From Actinophytocola sp044466355 (GTDB lineage: Bacteria > Actinomycetota > Actinomycetes > Mycobacteriales > Pseudonocardiaceae): a stretch of DNA of 64,000 bases. The notes beneath the pieces were generated by a model that ran no database searches, was not told the origin of the DNA, and worked only from the letters and a program-made list of their open reading frames with translations. Shown in pieces: positions 1 to 7,900 of the stretch (within the stretch, counting starts at the first letter, position 1; each line of letters opens with the position of its first letter). The translations under genes were made by a program, and so were the position numbers. The stretch covers positions 1 through 64,000 of the forward strand of contig NZ_JBITMQ010000013.1 of assembly GCF_044466355.1 (NCBI RefSeq), given 5' to 3'.

Positions 1-45
1 TGACGCGCACAACACTGCGCGACAGCCAAGCCGATCACGGCCACT

Positions 46-96
46 GTCAAGCATCAGGTGGGACAGGAACGTCAAGCATCTACCGAGACAGGACAG
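46..96. repeat. Imperfect 25-bp tandem repeat
   Basis: Two consecutive units begin with the identical 10-mer GTCAAGCATC, at 46-55 and 71-80, and both end in a GACAGG-type tail. The period is 25 bp. No gene in this stretch explains it. The pattern resembles the repeated termini seen in some actinobacterial insertion sequences or an operator array, but that is inference; no transposase is visible. Confidence 0.6.
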
Positions 97-141
97 TCCA
101 CCACCTTGCCGTACTGCCGAACTGGGCTCTATGTAATCAAG

Positions 142-164
142 GCGCGCCGCCGGGGGCGGCGCGC
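142..164. repeat. Perfect 10-bp stem hairpin in a gene-free stretch
   Basis: GCGCGCCGCC at 142-151 is followed by a GGG loop and its exact complement at 155-164. There is no T-run, so it is not a classical intrinsic terminator. In high-GC actinomycetes such stems can still stop transcription. No flanking gene was identified to which it could belong. Confidence 0.5.
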
Positions 165-348
165 TGTGCCCGTCGCGTTGGCAGCGTGGCCTGCATCCAT
201 CGCGGCACGGGCGGCTTCCGCTCCGCTCACGCCGCCCGGCCTGCGGGGCGCAGCCCACGGCCCGCGACGGGTGCGCCGCCACCGGCGGCACGATGAACCC
301 CGTAGGCAGCTCCCTCGGCCTCGATCGTCGAGCACCGGGTCATCGGCA

Positions 349-393
349 TCAAGTGTGCTTCGCGTCGCTGCGCGATGGCTGCGCCACACTTGA
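349..393. repeat. 9-bp inverted repeat with 27-bp loop
   Basis: TCAAGTGTG at 349-357 is exactly complementary to CACACTTGA at 385-393. It lies inside the putative end of an integrated element, 190 bp left of the tRNA-like fragment. It may be a recombinase or replication site; nothing in the sequence settles this. Apart from the features listed, I see no supportable gene in 1-813. Confidence 0.45.
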
Positions 394-581
394 CCCCGAC
401 GTCCCGGTGCTACGAGACGGCCTGTATGAGGGAGCCGGGAAGGTGTAGGTACCCGCGGAAGGGCCTGCGACCTGGGCTCATACGGACCACGGCCAATACG
501 CGGACAAGCTGCGGCCTCCTAGTCGACCTGAGCGCACATACACGCAGGTCAGAGCGCAGATCAGCTTCGGGAGTTGGTCAT

Positions 582-625
582 CCCTCCGGAGGCAGGTGTC
601 GCAGGTTCAAATCCTGCCGTGGGCG
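582..625 (+). other. 3' part of tRNA-Arg(CCG); putative attachment site
   Basis: A T-arm is complete at 601-617 (GCAGG stem, TTCAAAT loop, CCTGC stem). It is followed by a 7-nt acceptor strand CGTGGGC (618-624) and a G discriminator. Upstream lie an anticodon loop CTCCGGA (584-590), giving anticodon CCG, the 3' anticodon stem GGCAG and a 5-nt variable loop. The 5' anticodon stem pairs poorly (CATCC where CTGCC is needed), and no D-arm or matching 5' acceptor strand precedes it. Only the 3' part of a tRNA gene is therefore present. Actinomycete integrative elements duplicate exactly this part of a tRNA on insertion, so this is probably the far attachment site (att) of an element lying to the left. 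Confidence 0.6.
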
Positions 626-813
626 CTCTCTCATGGACTCCGGTGCCCCGTAGCTGGTGACCGGGCGGAGGCGAAGGCATCTCCACTGAACTCGAAATGT
701 GCCGGATGCCTGTTTGAGTCCTCTGCATGATCACCGGGAAGGTTCGCCCTTTCCCCGGCCGGTTCGCAGTTATCGGGCTGACGGGTTGTGTTTCGGAGGT
801 CTAGCATCCGGGC

Positions 814-1074
814 ATGGACAGTCACAGGGCCGCGGAGGGCGACCTCGTTATCGATTTCTCGCCGCCCTTGGTTGCGGTGTTGCTGGCCGCGGAGCGCTCG
901 AAGGGTGGTCCTCTCACGGAGGAGGAGGTTCTCGGCATTCGTGACGGGGCTACCTGCGTTCGCTTGCCGAGGTCTGTGGCCGAGGCGATGGCGGAACAGC
1001 GTGGATACGCCGACCTCGAACCGGAGCGGTGCTGGGAGCAGTGGCAGGCCGTGCGGACCGGGTTTGCGGAATGA
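814..1074 (+). CDS. Conserved-looking hypothetical protein, 86 aa
   Basis: I do not recognise this 86-residue protein. It has codon usage and composition of a real actinomycete gene and no membrane segment. It is acidic and Leu/Ala/Glu-rich, with a predicted helical middle (ERSKGGPLTEEEVLGIRDGA) and a C-terminal WEQWQAVR stretch. The ATG at 814 has no strong ribosome site. It is the first apparently intact gene to the right of the tRNA fragment and is followed by another small gene on the same strand 37 bp downstream, so the two may be cotranscribed. It could be a small regulator or an immunity-type protein; the sequence does not decide. Confidence 0.55.
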   Translation: MDSHRAAEGDLVIDFSPPLVAVLLAAERSKGGPLTEEEVLGIRDGATCVRLPRSVAEAMAEQRGYADLEPERCWEQWQAVRTGFAE

Positions 1075-1111
1075 CCGTGGATGTCCTGCCTTCGGCGAAC
1101 TGCGACGACAA

Positions 1112-1381
1112 ATGATCGACAACGCTGTAACTGGGTGGGTAATCGAAGCATATTATGAAGACGCCGAGACGCTTGCCTGGGAAGTTCCGCTCCTCGTCGC
1201 GAGAAAAGAGGATCTCGAACGGGATCTGCGGATGTCATTGCAGACGCCTGATGTATATCCTATAACGCCTCGACAGGTGATCGCCGCAGTACGGGTGTTT
1301 GCCTCCGATGTTTCTCCGGATCAGCTGGATCTGGATCCTCGCCGTTTGTCGTTCTTCCTTGCTGCTGTGGCGAGGGGTTGA
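1112..1381 (+). CDS. Hypothetical protein, 89 aa
   Basis: This reading frame begins at ATG 1112 (MIDNAVTGWVIEAYYEDAET). Unlike the flanking genes, its first third uses A/T-ending codons (GTA, GAA, GCA, TAT TAT GAA). This suggests a recently acquired or weakly ameliorated gene. The protein is acidic with no membrane segment. Its C-terminus SPDQLDLDPRRLSFFLAAVA is hydrophobic at the end. The frame stays open upstream through the 86-aa gene, but that part has no coding character, so I start at 1112. No function can be assigned. Position next to the attachment-site remnant makes it a candidate for accessory cargo. Confidence 0.5.
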   Translation: MIDNAVTGWVIEAYYEDAETLAWEVPLLVARKEDLERDLRMSLQTPDVYPITPRQVIAAVRVFASDVSPDQLDLDPRRLSFFLAAVARG

Positions 1382-1390
1382 GTCTGATCC

Positions 1391-2128
1391 TCAACGGATG
1401 GTGATCATGTTCTTCGCCATCTGGTTGAGGCGGGTGGTGTCGGCGGGGGTGATGGTTACCCAGCCGTCTCGGTGGCCTACCGCGTAGCGGCCCGCTGGGG
1501 TGTCCACCCACGTCACCGTGGGGTTTCGCCTTGTGGTGGGACTGGTCGCGCCCAGTTGGCCGCCGCCTGCTCGGGTGGTGATCGCCCTGACCAGTGTTGC
1601 CGTGTCCGGTTCGCGTAGGCCTGCTGCGCGGAGGGCCTGTACGAACCCGGGTATGCCGGTGGCCTCGCCTCGCCTGCATGCCTCCCTGTAGTCCGTCACG
1701 GCTATGTTCGTGGGCCAGCCCGGGGCCGCGGGCAGTGGTGGCAGGACCGTCAGCAGTTCCTCGATCAATGTGCCCGGCGTTACTTCTCGAAGCCGGATCT
1801 CGTCGCCCGTTCGGACTGTCATGGTCGCGGTTCGATCCGTCAGTACACCCAGTGCTTGTGCGGGCTTGGGGCCGTGGGTGTGCAGGGTCAGCTTCGTGTT
1901 CCCCGTTGCGATGTGCCTCAGGGCGGTCGCCAGCGCTTGGACCGGGTCGTGCACCGTGCCCAGTCCTCGGGTTCGCAACGCCGTTGACGCCTGCGCGGCG
2001 TACTCGGTGCGTCGTTCCGGTGTGGCTCCCGGCCGGGGCAGCGTCAGGGCCGTAGGTGGCTCGCCCAGGTCCGCTGCCCACCACAGCAGGAACATCTCCT
2101 CGGCGCTCACGCTGATCCAGTCACTCAT
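1391..2128 (-). CDS. ESX secretion-associated EspG-family protein
   Basis: This 245-residue protein resembles the actinomycete EspG family, the cytosolic chaperones that bind PE/PPE-type substrates and keep them soluble for type VII secretion. Features seen are an N-terminal WISVSAEEMFLLWWAADLGEPP, a central mixed alpha/beta region, and a C-terminal stretch PAGRYAVGHRDGWVTITPAD matching the final beta-strands of the family. I start at ATG 2128, which overlaps the stop of the upstream PPE gene by 8 bp; a start 15 bp earlier is possible. It is the last gene of a five-gene minus-strand operon. The pairing of a PPE-like gene with its EspG is the family's usual arrangement. No ESX core ATPase lies in the window. 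Confidence 0.75.
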   Translation of the reverse strand: MSDWISVSAEEMFLLWWAADLGEPPTALTLPRPGATPERRTEYAAQASTALRTRGLGTVHDPVQALATALRHIATGNTKLTLHTHGPKPAQALGVLTDRTATMTVRTGDEIRLREVTPGTLIEELLTVLPPLPAAPGWPTNIAVTDYREACRRGEATGIPGFVQALRAAGLREPDTATLVRAITTRAGGGQLGATSPTTRRNPTVTWVDTPAGRYAVGHRDGWVTITPADTTRLNQMAKNMITIR

Positions 2129-3059
2129 GGCGAGGCACCTCACCGATCACTGCCGCGCTCACGAGCAGGTCGCCCTCCGGGCACTCCCAGATGCCAGGGT
2201 CCTCCAGGAAATCCAGGCCCCGGCGTTCGTGGTCGGGTTCGCGGCGGCCGGTGGCGCCGGCCATCGGCACCGCGCCCATCGTCGTGGAGGGTGACGTCGG
2301 GACGCCGCTTGCGGTCCCGCTCGGTGTCGCGGTGCCACCGGTCGGGCCTGCTGTCACTGCCTTGCCGGGACTGTTGTGCCCGGCCGCCTCGCCGCCGCTG
2401 CCCGGAGTACCGGGAGCGGCCGCTGCCCTGGTGCTGGGTTCGGCCGGGGCTTCGTGCTCTCGTCGTTGCGGGCGGTGGGCTGGGTTGGGTGGCTCGAAGC
2501 GGGGCACTGTGCGGTACACGTCCCGCGACGCTGCCTGGAACTGGTCCATGACGCGTGCCGCCTCGGCGTGGCGGGCGTTCATCCGGTCGAGGACGTCGTT
2601 CTGCTGGTCGACGAGCAGTGCGGGCGCGGACTCGAAGCCGGTGCTCGTGAACGCGCGGGCCATGGCGGCGGCGGTCGGCATCGGGGACGACAGCTCCACC
2701 GGTGGTGGCATCGCGTCGCGGGCGTGGGCGGCGAGCTCCGTGGCGGTGGTGACGCAGGCCGACACCTCCGTGGCCGTGCCGCCCGCTTCTCGCGCCCACT
2801 TCGCCAGCGTGCCGACGCAGCCTTCCACCGGTTCGGCCGCGGTGCCCTCCCACGCGTTCGCGGTGTCGCGTGCGAGTTCGGCCAGCTCGTCGCCTACGGC
2901 GGTCAGCTGGTCGCCCAGCCGTGCCCAGTCGGCGGCCGCGGACATGCCGGTCTCGACGTTCATCTTGTCGTGCACCATCCGGAACAGCTGCTCGTGGGGC
3001 TGTGACAGCCAGTCGTACGCCCCGCCGAGGTGGTCCGGGTGATCCGGTCGCCGGCTCAT
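2121..3059 (-). CDS. PPE-domain-containing protein
   Basis: This 312-residue protein has a helical N-terminal half of WXG100/PPE type (about 1-190). It contains the motif NAWEGTAAEPVEGCVGTLAKW, whose W-x-G turn is typical of ESX substrates. It is followed by a low-complexity Pro/Gly/Ala/Thr-rich linker (about 195-285) and a short acidic C-terminus. Such proteins are exported through type VII secretion as helical hairpins. Start ATG 3059 is supported by AGGAGGT 8 bp upstream and by a 4-bp ATGA overlap with the preceding gene. The adjacent EspG-like gene is its likely chaperone. The linker could span the cell wall; the partner protein is not evident. Confidence 0.72.
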   Translation of the reverse strand: MSRRPDHPDHLGGAYDWLSQPHEQLFRMVHDKMNVETGMSAAADWARLGDQLTAVGDELAELARDTANAWEGTAAEPVEGCVGTLAKWAREAGGTATEVSACVTTATELAAHARDAMPPPVELSSPMPTAAAMARAFTSTGFESAPALLVDQQNDVLDRMNARHAEAARVMDQFQAASRDVYRTVPRFEPPNPAHRPQRREHEAPAEPSTRAAAAPGTPGSGGEAAGHNSPGKAVTAGPTGGTATPSGTASGVPTSPSTTMGAVPMAGATGRREPDHERRGLDFLEDPGIWECPEGDLLVSAAVIGEVPRHE

Positions 3060-3439
3060 CGGCCGCACCTCCTCAGTTCGGTGACGGTCTCGTCGTCGGT
3101 GGTGCGGTAGACGCCCGCGGCGAGCCGGACCGTGTTCTCCAGGTCGTCCAGCACCTGGCTGAACTCGGTGAGCGCCGGTGCGACACCGCGCTCGTCGTGG
3201 ACCGCTACCGCGCGGAGCCGCCGTGCCAGGAGGTGCCCCACCCAGTTGTCGCCGAACCGCAGCGGGCGGTCCAGTTCGGTGGCCTCCGCGGCCAGGGTCC
3301 CGGTGCGGGAACGGAGGTCGGCCAGCCGGTCGAGCAGACGTTGTGCGGCGTCCAGGTCGATGCGCAGTGCGCCGGACTCGGCGTGCCGCCGTGCGTCGCC
3401 GAGGTGTGCGGCGACCGGTGTCAGTGCGTTGTCCGTCAT
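3056..3439 (-). CDS. Hypothetical helical protein in PPE/EspG operon
   Basis: A 127-residue, entirely helical-looking protein with no signal peptide or membrane segment. Its repeating Leu/Ala/Arg pattern (DLDAAQRLLDRLADLRSRTG, then LTEFSQVLDDLENTVRLAAG) suggests a two- to four-helix bundle, as in small ESX substrates. It lacks a clear W-x-G motif, so I do not assign the WXG100 family. It overlaps the PPE gene by 4 bp and follows a 62-aa gene with a 4-bp gap. Translational coupling implies stoichiometric production with the PPE protein, and it may be the helical partner. A GTG one codon upstream is an alternative start. Confidence 0.65.
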   Translation of the reverse strand: MTDNALTPVAAHLGDARRHAESGALRIDLDAAQRLLDRLADLRSRTGTLAAEATELDRPLRFGDNWVGHLLARRLRAVAVHDERGVAPALTEFSQVLDDLENTVRLAAGVYRTTDDETVTELRRCGR

Positions 3440-3443
3440 CACG

Positions 3444-3632
3444 TCACCGCCGTGCGCTCGATGTGATCGGGTGGTCGAAGTCGAAGTGGTCGGTGGGTGC
3501 CGTGGGCTCGTCCTGGCTCGGCGGTTCGGCGTGCAGCTCCGCTTGTGTGCGGATGAGTCGTGTGCGCACCTCCGCCATCCGGTTCTCGAACGGGCGTACC
3601 GCGGCTTCCAGCTCCGGTGGCAGGTCGTTCAT
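3444..3632 (-). CDS. Small hypothetical protein, 62 aa, in PPE/EspG operon
   Basis: A 62-residue protein with a single predicted amphipathic helix (residues 8-35, ELEAAVRPFENRMAEVRTRL) and a disordered acidic tail (PPSQDEPTAPTDHFDFDHP). Its ATG overlaps the stop of the upstream gene by one base (TGATG), strong support for a real coupled gene. The helix resembles the short coiled helices of YbaB-like or ESX accessory proteins, but the length is too small to assign a family. It probably works with the PPE/EspG products. Confidence 0.6.
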   Translation of the reverse strand: MNDLPPELEAAVRPFENRMAEVRTRLIRTQAELHAEPPSQDEPTAPTDHFDFDHPITSSARR

Positions 3633-4888
3633 CACGATGTCCCCCTGAACGCGTGGTCCGGCATGTTCTCCAGGCCGTCGTTGCCTGCCAGTTCCTCCGC
3701 CGCGGCCAGTGCCGGCGCCAGTTCGATGGCGATGTCGGTGGCTTCCCTGCTCGTGTCGTAGGCGCCCTGTGCCGTGTCGGCGGTGTCCTCGTCGAGTTCC
3801 CCGGTCGCTTCGAGGTCCGCGAGGATGGTCTTGACCGAGTAGTCGGTCGCGGCCGTCATGCTCGTGGTCGCCTCGATCAGCTCCCGCAGCGCTTCGACCG
3901 CCTCGTAGACGTCCGTCGCGGTGTTCTTCGCCGTCACGAACAGGCTCTTGGCCTGCTGCCAGTCCTCGTAGAGGCTCTCCCAGGGCGGCTTGAAGTCCTT
4001 GATCAGGTCCCACGCGGCGTCCGCCGCCTTGCCCGCCAGGCCCGTCGCGTACTTGCGGAGGAGGTCGACGCCGGTGCTGACGAGCTCGACGATCAACCCG
4101 GCGGCCTGCTCGACCAGCAGTGCCATCGCACGGTAGGCGCCCGCGATCACCCGGTTGAGCGGGCCCTCGTACCGCGTCCCGGCGACGACCTGGTCCAGGT
4201 ACGGGCCGAAGCTGTCCGCCGCGCCGCCGTCCCAGTGCCGGTCGAGGGTGCCGTGTTCGGCCGCCAGACCCTGGGCGGCTTTCTCGGCCGCCTCGGCCAC
4301 GTTCTCGAGTGCTGTCGCCTTCTGGTCGAGTGCCAGCCAGTTGCCGCCGACCCGGTCGGTGATCTCGCCCATGATGCTGAACTCGTCCCCGACGATGCCG
4401 GTGACGGTCGCGACGATGGTCTCGATGGCGGCCAGCGTGTCGCCGGCGTGCTCCGCCATCAGCTCGTCGATGGTCGCGGTCTCCAGCGGGGGCACGTCGA
4501 GCGTGCCGGTGACGACCTTGTGCGGGAACGCGACCAGTTCCGGGTGGTCCAGCTCCACGCGGTACGTGCCCCGGCCAAGGCTGTCGACGACCTTGGCGAA
4601 CCGGTCCGGGCGGTCGGCGCCGAGGTAGGTCCACGCGGTGTTCGTCAACTCCCGGCCGGTGTAGTGGAGCACCCGGCCGATCGTCGTGAACCGGTCCCGG
4701 GTGGCCGCCGCGTACTCGTCGACGATCGGCGCGATCGCCTCGCCCATCAGCAGTCCGTCGAAGCCGTCCGACGCGCTCGCGTGCAGGTTGAGGTAACCCT
4801 TGATCGAGTTGGTGTCGGACGAGACGTCCGCGCACAGCCGTCCGTACCCGGCCACGTGACCTGGGTCGACGTCGAAACGTTCAGTCAT
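3632..4888 (-). CDS. WXG100/LXG-like type VII secretion target protein
   Basis: First gene of the operon, 418 residues, starting at ATG 4888 (MTERFDVDPGHVAGYGRLCA). The N-terminal part is a long helical segment. Around residues 190-260 a WXG100-type hairpin appears (TLDRHWDGGAADSFGPYLDQ: a W-x-G turn and a Y/F-xxxD/E-type export signal). It is followed by an Ala-rich, weakly hydrophobic helical region and an acidic C-terminal tail. This architecture is common in actinomycete ESX effectors and structural proteins that carry an internal WXG domain. No toxin domain is recognisable at the C-terminus. The promoter faces a divergent kinase gene across a 20-bp palindrome. Confidence 0.68.
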   Translation of the reverse strand: MTERFDVDPGHVAGYGRLCADVSSDTNSIKGYLNLHASASDGFDGLLMGEAIAPIVDEYAAATRDRFTTIGRVLHYTGRELTNTAWTYLGADRPDRFAKVVDSLGRGTYRVELDHPELVAFPHKVVTGTLDVPPLETATIDELMAEHAGDTLAAIETIVATVTGIVGDEFSIMGEITDRVGGNWLALDQKATALENVAEAAEKAAQGLAAEHGTLDRHWDGGAADSFGPYLDQVVAGTRYEGPLNRVIAGAYRAMALLVEQAAGLIVELVSTGVDLLRKYATGLAGKAADAAWDLIKDFKPPWESLYEDWQQAKSLFVTAKNTATDVYEAVEALRELIEATTSMTAATDYSVKTILADLEATGELDEDTADTAQGAYDTSREATDIAIELAPALAAAEELAGNDGLENMPDHAFRGTS

Positions 4889-4920
4889 ACCGCCATGCTG
4901 TCGGCGGTGTCGAGAGCCGA

Positions 4921-4940
4921 CGAGCGGAACGTTCCGCTCG
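4921..4940. promoter_or_regulatory. Perfect 20-bp palindrome in divergent promoter region
   Basis: CGAGCGGAAC at 4921-4930 is followed immediately by its exact complement. The site is centred in the 83-bp gap between the PPE-operon start (4888, minus) and the kinase gene start (4972, plus), a typical operator position for co-regulating both. The core GGAACGTTCC recurs at 24570-24579 upstream of the diguanylate cyclase gene. No regulator gene for it is identified here. Confidence 0.65.
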
Positions 4941-4971
4941 CCCCCTGCCGCACGTCGCCTACGGTGACCGC

Positions 4972-7900
4972 GTGATGTTCGGACGGTATCGGATCGACGA
5001 GCTGCTCGGTAGGGGCGGCATGGGTGAGGTGCACCGTGCGCACGACACGGACGCCGACCGGGCCGTCGCACTGAAGCGGTTGTCGGTCGCGGACGCGGAC
5101 GACGAGGCACGGGCACGGTTCCGTCGTGAGTCGCGGATCGCGGCGTCGTTGCACGGACCCCACATCGTGACGATCCACGACCACGGCGAGATCGACGGCC
5201 GGTTGTACCTGGCCATGGACCTCGTGGAGGGCACGGACCTGCGGCGCGTCCTGGACGACGGACCACTGCCCGCGGAACGCGCGATGGAGATCCTGTCGCA
5301 GGTCGCGGTCGCGCTCGACGCCGCCCACGCCGCCGGGGTGGTGCACCGCGACGTCAAACCCGCCAACATCCTGCTCGACGAGTCCGGCACCGCCTACCTC
5401 GTCGACTTCGGCATCGCGAAGTCGCTCGCCCCCGACGCCACCAGCGTCACGCGGACCGGTGAGATCGGCACGCTGGACTACATGGCGCCGGAGCGGTTGA
5501 CACACCGCGGCGCCGACCACCGCGCCGACGTGTACGCGCTGGCGTGTGTGCTGTTCGAGTGCCTCACCGGCAAGAAGCCGTTCCCGGCGGAGGACGCGGC
5601 GGGCAAGCTCGCGGCGCAGCTGAACGATCCGCCGCCCGCGCCCTCGGTGTTCGACTGGCGGATTCCGCGCGCGGTCGACCTGGTCATCGCGACCGGCATG
5701 GACAAGGAACCCGACCGTCGCTACCCGAGCGCAGGACAGTTGACGGCCGCCGCGACGACGGCGTTCCGGCAGCAGGCCACGACCGCGCCGGTCACGACCC
5801 CGAACCTGGCCGACAGCCCGGAACAGGGCCACATCATGGACGCGATCGTCGCGGTCGCCGCGCGGCAACCGGCGCGCACCGACCAGTGCCCGTACCCGGG
5901 GCTGCGTAGTTTCTCCGCCGACGAGAGCGACCTGTTCCACGGTCGTGAGCACGCGGTCACCGACGTGCTGGTGCGGTTGTCCCGACAGGGCGCGGACAGT
6001 GGCCCGCTGCTCGTGGTCGGTGCGTCCGGCACCGGCAAGTCGTCCCTGCTGAGGGCCGGGGTGCTGCCCGCGCTCGCCGCGACTGCGCAGCCCTGGCCGC
6101 AGCTCGTCATGACGCCGGGGCCGTACCCGGTGCGCACTCTCGCCGCCCGGGTGGCGCCGGTGGTGGACGCCGACGCCGACGGGCTGGTGCGCTGGCTGTA
6201 CTCGAGCCCGGCGGAGTTCGGCAGGTTGTGCGCACGGCTCGCCGGCGACCGGGGCGGGCGGCTGGTGCTGGTCGTCGACCAGTTCGAGGAGCTGTTCACG
6301 CTCGCGGTACCCGCCGAACGGGACGCGTTCGCCACGCTGCTCGCCCACGCCTGGCCCGCGCTGGTCGTGGCCGCCGTCCGCGCCGACTTCGTCGACCACT
6401 GCCTGCGGCTGCCCGCACTGCGCACGGCGATGGCGAGCCCGTACCCGCTCGGTCCGCTCGCCCCCGCCGACCTCGAGCGGATCATCACCGCACCCGCGCG
6501 CGCCGCCGGTCTGTCCATCGAGGACGGTCTGGTGGACCGGCTGATCACCGACGTCGGCGCGCGCGACGGCGGGGGATACGACCCTGGCGCTCTGCCGCGG
6601 CTCGCTCACGCGCTGCGGGAGACGTGGCAGAACCGGACCGGGCCGGTGCTGACCCTCAAGGACTACCAGGACACCGGCGGTGTCGAACGCGCGGTGGCGC
6701 TCACCGCCGACGGTGTCTACAACAGACTGTCCGAACCGGACCGGGCCCAGCTGCGGACCGCGTTGCTGCGCATGGTCACCGTGCTCGACGGCGGGGGTGT
6801 GGCCCGGCGCAAGGCCCCTCGCGGGGAGATCCCGGAGCTGGTGCTGGCGCGGCTGGTCGAGTCCCGTCTGGTGACCGCGGAGGCCGACGGCGTCCAGCTG
6901 TCGCACGACGCCCTGCTGACCGCGTGGCCCCGGCTGCGCGAGTGGGTGGAGGAGGACCGCCAGGGGCTCGTGCTGCGCCAGCACCTCGGTCAGGCCGCGG
7001 CTTCGTGGCACGCCAGCGGCAGGGACGAGGGCGAGCTGTACCGCGGCGCCCGGCTGGCCGCCACCCTGGAGTGGGCCGACCGCCGCGCCGACCTCACCGA
7101 CGCCGAGCAGGGGTTCCTGCTGCAGAGCAAACGGGTCCAGCAGAAACAGACGCGCAGGCTGCACGGCCTCGTCACCGGCCTCGCCGTGTTCCTCGTCGTC
7201 GCGCTGCTCGCGGGTGTGCTGGCCGCGGTCAAGTGGGGCGACGCGACCCGCGAGGCGGACAACGCGGAACGCGCGGCCGCCACCGCGCAGTCCCGTCAGC
7301 TCGCGGCCGAGGCGCTCGCCGACGCCGACGCCGAGCCCGTCGGCGCCCGCCGCAAGGCACTCGACGCCTGGCGCACCAGCCCCACCACCCAGGCCAGGGG
7401 CGCGCTGTTGTCCAGCACCACCCACGAGTTCCCGCGGTTGCTGAAGACCGGCCTGCACGACGCGTACGCGGTCGACATCAGCAGCGACGGCGCGTTGGTC
7501 GCCGCCGGGGACGGCGAGGGGCGGTTCGTGGTGCTCGACACCGCGACCGGCCGGCCGATCGACGCGGACTTCGACGACGTGTACTCCGAGGGGATCTTCG
7601 ACGTCCGGTTCTCCCCGGACGGCACCATGCTCGCGACCGCGAGCAGCGCGCCGAACAGTGTGCGGATCTGGGCGATCCCCAGCGGAAAACTGCTGAGCAC
7701 GCTGCCCGCCAACGGGTTCGCCGCGTGGCGCCCGGACAGCGAGGTCGTCGCGGCGATGAACCCCGCCGACGGGCGCATCGGCACGTGGCACGCCCGCGAG
7801 GGCACGGGCGCGGGCTGGCTGACCGCGCCGCACCAGAGCGACACGGAGGTCCCACTGCGCGGCGCCTACAGCTCGCGCGGTGACCGCTTCGCGCTCGCGC

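Noticed and set aside
253..625. Complete tRNA using GCCCACG at 253-259 as 5' acceptor strand for the fragment at 582-625
   Set aside because: The distance is about 330 bp, no D-arm follows position 259, and there is no intron-like structure. Only the 3' part is a tRNA sequence.
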